From contig NZ_BQUN01000144.1 in NCBI RefSeq assembly GCF_026008495.1, positions 1 to 37,068 of the forward strand: 37,068 nt of DNA. Direction: 5' to 3'. The notes beneath the pieces were generated by a model. It did not search any database. It had not been told where the DNA came from and saw only the letters and a program-made list of their open reading frames with translations. The number at the start of each line of letters is the position of its first letter. Within the stretch, counting starts at the first letter, position 1. Source of the stretch: Streptomyces sp. A012304. GTDB lineage: Bacteria > Actinomycetota > Actinomycetes > Streptomycetales > Streptomycetaceae. Position numbers and translations under genes: made by a program. Shown in pieces: positions 31,601 to 37,068 of the stretch.

Positions 31601-31795
31601 TTCCAACTCGGTGAGTTCCCCGATCCAGTCGGGCAGTTCCGAGAGGAGGTTGGCCGTGAGGTTGAGGCGCCGGAGGTGGCGGAGTTCGCGGAGCTGCGGA
31701 GGCAGCTCCGTCAGCCCCGCGCCGGTCAGATCCACATTCGGCTTTCCGTCACCTGCTGCGGAGAGCACACGCTTCACTCTGTCGTCGCGGTCCAT
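28631..31795 (-). CDS. Roco-type protein: leucine-rich repeats, Roc GTPase, COR and C-terminal extension
   Basis: A 1054-residue protein. Residues about 21-296 are twelve 23-residue leucine-rich repeats (LTELPPQLRELRHLRRLNLT pattern). The Roc G domain follows (315-480): P-loop GEGRAGKTSL with Lys325, WDFGGQEIYH (D372) as switch II, and LVATHLGPR where the G4 Asp of T-H-x-D is Gly. A COR region (about 480-720) mediates dimerisation in the family, and a 330-residue tail contains a Cys pattern (VPCPGRLPDGSDCTHEF, then IECP) and a coiled coil. Eukaryotic LRRK2 is the best-known relative. ATG 31795 is chosen; upstream GTG codons reach 31873. No kinase or toxin effector domain is recognisable. The role in bacteria is unknown, but this architecture fits a large GTPase switch or sensor. 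Confidence 0.88.
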   Translation of the reverse strand: MDRDDRVKRVLSAAGDGKPNVDLTGAGLTELPPQLRELRHLRRLNLTANLLSELPDWIGELTELEALDLDENSVIRLPDSLSGLSRLEILFLAGNGLTEVPAAVRALPRLHELNLRENRLTTLPDWIEELTELVTLNLDRNAILRLPESFGRLDGLGRLDMDHNGLTEVPPPLRGLTSLRALYLAGNKLRELPEWLWSLRELGTLELSDNPLGKLPEHIGHAVHVRQLGLGRCGLTELPGSIGALSQLTALLLNHNRLRDLPDSVGKFSDGVGLVVGGNPLTALPPEVVSAGTPTLLAFLRERARASVPQWSSKIVVVGEGRAGKTSLLKAVRKETFDPQESSTHGLNVDSLRLPHPDPAHDGVTMNLATWDFGGQEIYHATHQFFLTDRSLFVLVWDAQVGWEASKLYYWLDMIKARAPRAPVVLVATHLGPRPAELPLAELQKAYPGLIVDSLAADSATREGIDAVVESLARHAARLPLMGVLWPQTWLRAAEAVRADPRNHVTPEELNRLLATSGVADLDHQRSLRAALHSLGDILAYTDDPELEDIAVLRPQWVTDYISKVLDSRRVRESRALFARGHQAELWSDLDPGLRRHFVVMMEHFDLSYRTDDGTSSLVVELLPLDPPDYGPQWEAAEQPQHREIRLRYRLHTVPPGIPTWFIAREHRFTAGLHWRSGALLRQSTEDGDHTALVTVDRLTKTAELQVRGPYPQSFFAVLKDGFEQTLQRYPGLEITRLVPCPGRLPDGSDCTHEFLIEQLKDRLARRPALEKIECPVDYDHHDVRLLLQGIESPTAHISARMAQETKEAVQTLQSMVEQQGRDQAAGRTDLLEQLQLAKAQRLAVAAEQQRAALAAWHGRLSHRGMRSPTLLSVTQVDRRRALGLLPGSVLRLRLYCEAPGAWHPVPGHEPYEVRATTQKKMELLPYVRRVLQVLRYAVPVAEAELGVAADDVNKQLKDDIAAMEALVDETRGFDDWDPHDDSWGLTETEWGTQFDATLALLAKLDPDRRWGGLSKVVTPEGDTFWLCGQHARPYLPPRPQPPHADDTPALPPA

Positions 31796-31905
31796 GTCCC
31801 CCCAGAACGCCGTCCCCACCGGTCGAGCCAGTGTGACGCCCCCCACACCCTGAAGGGAGCCACTTCCTCCCACATTCCCCGGAATTCCCCGAACGGATAC
31901 GGCGA

Positions 31906-31935
31906 AGGCCCGGGTCCCTCACGGGCCCCGGGCCT
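31906..31935. terminator. Hairpin in the lon/Roco gap, likely lon terminator
   Basis: AGGCCCGGG (31906-31914) and CCCGGGCCT (31927-31935) form a perfect 9-bp stem with a 12-nt loop that can pair further. It begins 20 bp after the lon stop codon, so it probably ends the lon transcript. The gap (31796-31955) holds no gene. Confidence 0.6.
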
Positions 31936-31955
31936 CCCTCATCCGGCCGCGTCCG

Positions 31956-34388
31956 TCACGCCGCGACCGGAACCTCCGGCGTCGCCCCGTTCGTCGCGGG
32001 GGCGAGCGCCAGTTCCAGGACCTGGCGGACGTCCGTGACGGTGTGGACGTCGAGCTTGTCCAGCACCTCGCTCGGGACGTCGTCCAGGTCGGGCTCGTTG
32101 CGCTTGGGGATGATCACGGTGGTCACCCCGGCGCGGTGCGCGGCGAGCAGCTTCTGCTTGACGCCGCCGATGGGCAGGACCCGGCCGGTCAGCGAGACCT
32201 CGCCGGTCATCGCCACGTCCGTGCGGACCAGACGCCCGGAGAGCAGGGACGCGAGGGCCGTCGTCATGGTGATGCCGGCGCTCGGGCCGTCCTTGGGGAC
32301 CGCGCCCGCCGGGAAGTGGATGTGCACGCCCCGGTCCTTCAGGTCGGCCACCGGCAGTTCCAGTTCGGCGCCGTGCGAGCGCAGGAAGCTCAGCGCGATC
32401 TGCGCGGACTCCTTCATCACGTCACCGAGCTGCCCGGTCAGGGTCAGGCCGGCCGCGCCGGTCTCCGGGTCGGCCAGGGACGCCTCCACGTAGAGGACGT
32501 CACCGCCGGCGCCGGTGACCGCGAGGCCCGTGGCCACGCCCGGCACGGACGTGCGCCGCTCGGCCGGGTCCTGGGCGGACTCGGGCACGTGGTGGGGCCG
32601 TCCGATCAGCCCGCGCAGGTCCTCGGCCGTGATGGTGAACGGCAGCTCGCGCTCGCCCAGTTCGTGCTGGGCGGCGACCTTGCGCAGCAGGCGGGCGATG
32701 GACCGCTCCAGGTTGCGTACGCCGGCCTCGCGCGTGTACTCGCCGGCGAGCCTGCGCAGCGCGTCCTCGCCGAGGGTCACCTCGTCCGTGTCCAGGCCGG
32801 CCCGCTCCAGTTGGCGCGGGAGCAGGTGGTCGCGGGCGATGACGACCTTCTCGTCCTCGGTGTAGCCGTCGAGACGGACCAGCTCCATGCGGTCGAGCAG
32901 GGCCTCAGGGATCGCTTCGAGCACGTTGGCGGTGGCGAGGAAGACGACGTCCGACAGGTCGAGTTCGACCTCCAGGTAGTGGTCCCGGAAGGTGTGGTTC
33001 TGCGCCGGGTCCAGGACCTCCAGCAGGGCGGCGGCCGGGTCGCCCCGGAAGTCGGAGCCCACCTTGTCGATCTCGTCGAGCAGGACGACGGGGTTCATCG
33101 ACCCGGCCTCCTTGACGGCCCGGACGATACGACCGGGCAGGGCGCCCACGTAGGTCCGCCGGTGCCCGCGGATCTCCGCCTCGTCCCGCACACCGCCGAG
33201 GGCGACGCGGACGAACTTGCGGCCCATGGCGTGGGCGACGGACTCACCGAGGCTGGTCTTGCCGACGCCGGGCGGCCCGACCAGGGCCAGAACGGCACCG
33301 CCGCGCCGCCCGCCGACCACGCCCAGCCCCCGGTCGCCGCGCCGCTTGCGCACCGCCAGGTACTCGGTGATCCGCTCCTTCACGTCCTCCAGACCGGCGT
33401 GCTCGGCGTCGAGGACGGCCTTGGCGCCCTGGATGTCGTAGGCGTCCTCGGTCCGTTCGTTCCAGGGGAGTTCGAGGACGGTGTCGAGCCAGGTGCGGAT
33501 CCAGGAGCCCTCGGGGGACTGGTCGCTGGACCGCTCCAGCTTGTCGACCTCCTTGAGGGCGGCCTCGCGGACCTTCTCGGGCAGGTCGGCGGCCTCGACG
33601 CGGGCGCGGTAGTCGTCGGACTCCTCGGCGGCGTCCTTGCCGTTCTCGCCGTTCAGCTCGCGCAGTTCCTTGCGGACGGCCTCCAGCTGACGGCGCAGCA
33701 AGAACTCCCGCTGCTGCTTGTCGACGCCCTCCTGGACGTCCTTGGCGATGGTCTCGGCGACCTCCTGCTCGGCGAGGTGGTCGCGCAGTTGCTGGGTGGC
33801 GAGCTTCAGACGGGCGACCGGGTCGGCCGTCTCCAGGAGTTCCACCTTCTGCTCGGTGGTCAGGAAGGGCGAGTAGCCGGAGTTGTCGGCAAGGGCGGAG
33901 ACGTCGTCGATGGCCTGGACGCGGTCGACGACCTGCCAGGCGCCGCGCTTGCGGAGCCAGGCGGTGGCGAGGGCCTTGTACTCCTTGACCAGCTCCGCGA
34001 CCTGCCCGGGCAGGGGCTCGGGCACGCTCTCGTCGATCCTGGTGCCCTCGACCCACAGCGCCGCGCCCGGCCCCGTGGTGCCGGCGCCGATCCGCACACG
34101 GCCGCGGCCGCGGATGAGGGCGCCGGGGTCGCCGTCGGCCAGTCGGCCGACCTGCTCGACGGTGCCGAGCACACCGGTGCTCGCGTAGGTCCCGTCGACG
34201 CGGGGCACCAGGAGGACCTTCGGCTTTCCGGGCTCCGAACGGGCGGCGGCCTGGGCGGCCTCCACGGCGGCCCGTACATCGGCGTCGTTCAGGTCGAGCG
34301 GAACCACCATCCCGGGCAGCACGACCTCGCCGTCGAGCGGCAGCACGGGCAGGGTGAGCGGTGTGAACGCTGCGGACTCAGCAGCCAT
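31956..34388 (-). CDS. lon: ATP-dependent Lon protease
   Basis: An 810-residue Lon protease that unfolds and degrades misfolded and regulatory proteins. The substrate-binding N-terminal domain (1-about 220) begins TPLTLPVLPLDGEVVLPGMV; the AAA+ ATPase follows with Walker A GPPGVGKTSLGES (Lys377) and Walker B VVLLDEIDK; the protease domain has the Ser703/Lys746 dyad in KDGPSAGITM and IGGVKQKLLAAHRAG. Start ATG 34388, preceded by GGGGAG. A HAIR element at 34410-34430 lies just upstream, so HspR control of lon is very likely, as reported for Streptomyces. The downstream Roco gene has its own start 160 bp later, behind a hairpin. Confidence 0.97.
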   Translation of the reverse strand: MAAESAAFTPLTLPVLPLDGEVVLPGMVVPLDLNDADVRAAVEAAQAAARSEPGKPKVLLVPRVDGTYASTGVLGTVEQVGRLADGDPGALIRGRGRVRIGAGTTGPGAALWVEGTRIDESVPEPLPGQVAELVKEYKALATAWLRKRGAWQVVDRVQAIDDVSALADNSGYSPFLTTEQKVELLETADPVARLKLATQQLRDHLAEQEVAETIAKDVQEGVDKQQREFLLRRQLEAVRKELRELNGENGKDAAEESDDYRARVEAADLPEKVREAALKEVDKLERSSDQSPEGSWIRTWLDTVLELPWNERTEDAYDIQGAKAVLDAEHAGLEDVKERITEYLAVRKRRGDRGLGVVGGRRGGAVLALVGPPGVGKTSLGESVAHAMGRKFVRVALGGVRDEAEIRGHRRTYVGALPGRIVRAVKEAGSMNPVVLLDEIDKVGSDFRGDPAAALLEVLDPAQNHTFRDHYLEVELDLSDVVFLATANVLEAIPEALLDRMELVRLDGYTEDEKVVIARDHLLPRQLERAGLDTDEVTLGEDALRRLAGEYTREAGVRNLERSIARLLRKVAAQHELGERELPFTITAEDLRGLIGRPHHVPESAQDPAERRTSVPGVATGLAVTGAGGDVLYVEASLADPETGAAGLTLTGQLGDVMKESAQIALSFLRSHGAELELPVADLKDRGVHIHFPAGAVPKDGPSAGITMTTALASLLSGRLVRTDVAMTGEVSLTGRVLPIGGVKQKLLAAHRAGVTTVIIPKRNEPDLDDVPSEVLDKLDVHTVTDVRQVLELALAPATNGATPEVPVAA

Positions 34389-34409
34389 GATCTCCCCTTC
34401 GGCAGTCAA

Positions 34410-34430
34410 CTTGAGTTATGCCGACTCAAT
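34410..34430. promoter_or_regulatory. HAIR element (HspR-binding inverted repeat)
   Basis: CTTGAGT-N7-ACTCAAT matches the HAIR consensus CTTGAGT-N7-ACTCAAG with one mismatch at the last base. It lies 21 nt upstream of the lon ATG, where HspR would repress lon at normal temperature. The 7-bp spacing is exact. Confidence 0.9.
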
Positions 34431-34569
34431 GCACGTGAGCCTCGGAATGTTCCCCGACCGCCGTTCGCTCTCAGCGATCACACCCGCCGCGGGCACCGAA
34501 GGGTCGCCTATCGTCCACTGAGTAATGCCCAATAAAGCGATAAGCCCATTACGACACTCAGGGAGCACG

Positions 34570-35220
34570 GTGGACGGCGGCGGAACGGTACGGGCTTGGG
34601 TCGACGGCTGGGTGGTCTCGCGCGGGGCCGCTCCCCCGGTCCGGGAACCCTGGGGCTTCACCATCGACGTGGGCCGGCCGGCGCACGTGTCCCGGCACGT
34701 CTTCACGGGCGTCGGCGACGAGGTGGAGGAGGCGGCCGTGCGCAAGGTCGCGGACGGGGTGACCGCCGCCGGAGTGTGGCTCAAGGTGTTCCAGGACCCG
34801 ACGCGGGTGCGGGACTGGCTCGGCGAGGGCTGGTGGGTGGACCCGGAGCCCGGCTGGCTGATGACGGTGCCGCTGCGGGCGGAGGCGGTACCCGCCCGGC
34901 TCCCGGACGGCTACCGCCTGCGCCACTGGACACGCGGCGGCGTCGTACGCGCCCTGGTCACCGCCCCCGACGGCTCCTTCGCCGCCCGCGGTCAGATCGC
35001 CCCCACCGGCGCCACAGCCGTCGCCGACCAGATCGAGACCGCCCCCGAGCACCGCCGCCGCGGCCTCGGCGGCACCGTCATGCGCACCCTGCAGACAGCG
35101 GCCGCCACCGAGGGGGCGCGACTCGGCGTCCTGGCCGGCACCCCGGCCGGCCGGGGGCTGTACGAGTCCCTGGGCTGGACGGTCACGGCCCCCCTGACGA
35201 GCGCCAGACGCACGGGCTGA
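34570..35220 (+). CDS. GNAT-family N-acetyltransferase
   Basis: A 216-residue acetyltransferase of the GNAT superfamily, which transfers acetyl from acetyl-CoA to amines. The C-terminal half carries the CoA-binding motif APEHRRRGLGGTVMRTLQTA (R-x-x-G-x-G) and the following GRGLYESLGW strand typical of the fold. The N-terminal 90 residues are an extra, unrecognised part. GTG 34570 has GGGAG 4-5 nt upstream; ATG 34525 would add 15 residues. It is divergent from lon, sharing the intergenic region that carries the HAIR element. Substrate unknown. Confidence 0.85.
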   Translation: MDGGGTVRAWVDGWVVSRGAAPPVREPWGFTIDVGRPAHVSRHVFTGVGDEVEEAAVRKVADGVTAAGVWLKVFQDPTRVRDWLGEGWWVDPEPGWLMTVPLRAEAVPARLPDGYRLRHWTRGGVVRALVTAPDGSFAARGQIAPTGATAVADQIETAPEHRRRGLGGTVMRTLQTAAATEGARLGVLAGTPAGRGLYESLGWTVTAPLTSARRTG

Positions 35221-35359
35221 ACGAGGGCGACCGACCCCTGACGCAGCGGCCCTCCGACACACGCCGAACGCACGGGCCGAGCGCGCACCCCGGCCCCCGC
35301 CCACCCCCACTTACGGCATTCGCCCCGAACCGGCCACCCGCCCCCACCACAATGCGCAC

Positions 35360-36379
35360 ATGACCGATGACTGGAAGCAACGGCTCGACGACCTCCAAGC
35401 GGAGCTGGTCCGGCGGGACGATCCCGTCGCATGGGTGACCGAGGCGGACGCGGTCGAGGCGTCCCGGCGTTATCCGCACATCGCCGTGCGGGGGCCCGTC
35501 TTCGGTGTGGCCGTGCTGGATCCGGCCGCCCCGCAGGCGTGTTGGCGGCTGCTGAAGCCGGTCGTGAGCTGCATGCCGCAGCAGGCCCGGGACAGCCTGA
35601 ACTCGCACCTGTGGTTCACCGCGAGGGACGGCACCGACGACCCGGCCGCGCGGCGCGAACTGCTCGCCGCCGTCGCCGTCCTGGAACGGGAGCCGGCCGA
35701 CAAGGTGGAGGCCCTGGGCGTGCGCTACCGGGTGGTGCGCGGCGACGAGCTGGGCCGCACCGGCGACTACGGCCTGGAGCCGCCCCGGCCCACCGATCCG
35801 GAACCGGCGGACCTCTCCTGGGACGGCCGGGACGAGAGCCCCTCCCCGGACGTGGGTTTCGTGCTCGACCCCGGCCGGGACGAGGGCCCGATGGCCGGCG
35901 CCCTGCGGCTGGGGCTGCGCGACTTCGCGTACACGGGCGTCCGCTTCCCCGCCTCCGTCCGCGAGGACTCCGCGCGGGCCGTGCTGACCCATCCGGACGT
36001 GGTCCGCCTGCCGATCGGCTTCGCGGTGGCCGAACGTGAGGAGACCGGATGGATCCCGCACGGCACCCTCATGGCGACTCCGCACGAGGCCCGTCGGCTG
36101 CTGTACGACGGGCTGGCGCGGTACTGGGCGCTGCTGTACGGCTTCGACGAGGCGCGGCGGGCCCTCTACGCGCGGGCGGCCGAGGACTTCCGGGCGGCCG
36201 GCCGGGCCGACGAGGCCCGCGTGGAGGACCGGGTGTTCCGGATCTGCCGTATCGAACGCATCGTCCGCATGGGCCCCGACGGCCCGGAACCGCCCCGCCC
36301 GTCGGACGTCGACGACCAGGGTCCGATGAAACTCCACCCCACGCTGCGCGAGGACGGCACGGTCGACCACGACACCTGA
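35360..36379 (+). CDS. DUF5954-family protein
   Basis: A 339-residue cytosolic protein that I recognise as DUF5954, a streptomycete family of unknown function. It begins MTDDWKQRLDDLQAELVRRD followed by DPVAWVTEADAVEASRRYPH, has the middle block VEALGVRYRVVRGDELGRTG, and ends with FRICRIERIVRMGPDGPEPP. No catalytic motif or membrane segment is visible. ATG 35360 was chosen; the 139-bp gap upstream holds no evident gene. It is convergent with the rhomboid-like gene, 15 bp apart. Confidence 0.82.
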   Translation: MTDDWKQRLDDLQAELVRRDDPVAWVTEADAVEASRRYPHIAVRGPVFGVAVLDPAAPQACWRLLKPVVSCMPQQARDSLNSHLWFTARDGTDDPAARRELLAAVAVLEREPADKVEALGVRYRVVRGDELGRTGDYGLEPPRPTDPEPADLSWDGRDESPSPDVGFVLDPGRDEGPMAGALRLGLRDFAYTGVRFPASVREDSARAVLTHPDVVRLPIGFAVAEREETGWIPHGTLMATPHEARRLLYDGLARYWALLYGFDEARRALYARAAEDFRAAGRADEARVEDRVFRICRIERIVRMGPDGPEPPRPSDVDDQGPMKLHPTLREDGTVDHDT

Positions 36380-36394
36380 AGGCCGGCGCCGGAC

Positions 36395-37068
36395 CTACGC
36401 TGCCACCGCACCGGCCGCCGGGCGCCCGGGGGCGCGCCGCACCCACGGCCAGGTCCCGATGCCCACGGCCAGCGCGATCAGATGACCCCAGTTCGTCAGC
36501 GGGTCCGTGAAGGCGAGCAGGTCCTGGACCAGCAGGCCGCCGAACAGGGCGAGCATCGACCACCGGAGCCAGGGCGTGAGCAGGCCCGCCAGCGCCCCGA
36601 CACTCGCGGCGACGCCGAAGCTGATGCCGTAGTCGAGGCGGTGCAGGGAACTGTCGGGGAGGTGCCCCACGAGGACGGCGAGGCCGACGGGCACCTCGGT
36701 CGCGAGGGTGGCGAGGACATGCCCCAGCAGGAAGACGCCCGCCGTGCGCAGACCGCCGACACGGCGCTCCAGCGCGGTCAGGACGAGCACGAAGCCGACC
36801 ACGAACGGCGAGGTGAAGCCGCCCGCGACCCACAGCGCACTGGCCACGAGCACCTGCGCCGGCGCGCGCAGCAGATGGGCCACGTCCGTGCTCGACGCCT
36901 GGTGCAGCTGGTGCACGAGCGCGGCGTCGGCGTGGGCGGCGACGTAGGAGGTCACGGCGAGGACGGCCGCGTAGGCGAAGGTGAACGGGGTGCCGGTGGG
37001 CGTGGGCAGCAGCAGCCGGAGCCGTCGGCGGGGAGCGGCGGCGACGGCCGGCCGCGGGCGCTCGGGGG
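36395..37068 (-). CDS. Rhomboid-like integral membrane protein (5' end cut by window)
   Basis: The frame stays open to the window end, so the N-terminus is missing; 224 codons are visible. It has about six membrane helices (GTPFTFAYAAVLAVTSYVAA, FVVGFVLVLTALER, GVFLLGHVLATLATEV, YGISFGVAASVGALAGL, WSMLALFGGLLVQDLLAF, WGHLIALAVGIGTW). The pattern resembles rhomboid serine proteases, with a Ser in VAASVGAL and a His in NWGHLIAL, but the G-x-S-G core is altered. It may be an inactive rhomboid-like protein. A GTG at 36955 is not the start because the frame continues upstream with a good helix. Confidence 0.78.
   Translation of the reverse strand, partial: PERPRPAVAAAPRRRLRLLLPTPTGTPFTFAYAAVLAVTSYVAAHADAALVHQLHQASSTDVAHLLRAPAQVLVASALWVAGGFTSPFVVGFVLVLTALERRVGGLRTAGVFLLGHVLATLATEVPVGLAVLVGHLPDSSLHRLDYGISFGVAASVGALAGLLTPWLRWSMLALFGGLLVQDLLAFTDPLTNWGHLIALAVGIGTWPWVRRAPGRPAAGAVAA

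Noticed and set aside
36955..37068. GTG 36955 as the start of the rhomboid-like gene
   Set aside because: The frame stays open upstream to the window end and continues with a well-formed membrane helix, so the gene starts outside the window.
1..37068. tRNA, rRNA, transposase or integrase genes
   Set aside because: None recognised on either strand by motif reading; absence not proved without a search tool.

Overview
The window is chromosomal DNA from an actinomycete, almost certainly a Streptomyces. The signs are very high GC with G/C-ending codons, frequent GTG/TTG starts, a conservon (sensor kinase, roadblock, DUF742 and GTPase genes), stand-alone Ku and LigD-polymerase genes, an AurF-type oxygenase and a lon gene with an HspR-type inverted repeat upstream. 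From memory only, the order from ku/ligD to lon resembles the SCO5309-SCO5285 stretch of S. coelicolor; this was not checked.

Left part (1-6.4 kb): a minus-strand sugar locus runs from an MFS permease (3354-4601) through a GH35 beta-galactosidase and a small coupled ORF to a LacI-type regulator cut by the window edge. The permease promoter carries a perfect 16-bp LacI-type palindrome over its -10 box. A divergent acyltransferase-3 membrane protein and a 60-residue protein follow.

Middle (6.4-21.2 kb): Ku and the LigD-type polymerase are divergent and form a non-homologous end-joining pair. Next come a divergent NERD-domain protein and Cys-phosphatase, then a CseA/CseC-like lipoprotein and histidine kinase without a response regulator. 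A secreted Gly/Asn-repeat protein with an SH3-like tail precedes a coupled RodA/FtsW-PBP pair, which fits cell-wall assembly. After a DUF3291 gene there is an ADP-ribosylglycohydrolase fused in frame, through a purine-rich repeat, to a second module. An AurF-type diiron oxygenase with its TetR neighbour, a small conserved protein and a secreted NlpC/P60 hydrolase follow.

Right part (21.1-37 kb): the conservon cvnA-B-C-D runs into a styrene/indole monooxygenase-like flavoenzyme, all overlapping or closely spaced. Divergent from it is a PP2C-like phosphatase. A MarR regulator, a 1054-residue Roco protein (12 leucine-rich repeats, Roc GTPase, COR, C-terminal extension) and lon follow on the minus strand. 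The window ends with a GNAT acetyltransferase, a DUF5954 protein and a rhomboid-like membrane protein cut by the edge.

I saw no rRNA, tRNA, CRISPR array, insertion sequence or integrase. The most interesting points are the monooxygenase attached to the conservon, the Roco protein, the ADP-ribosylglycohydrolase fusion across Shine-Dalgarno-like repeats, the HAIR element at lon, the operator at the sugar promoter, and short tandem duplications that start at the stop codons of three unrelated genes.
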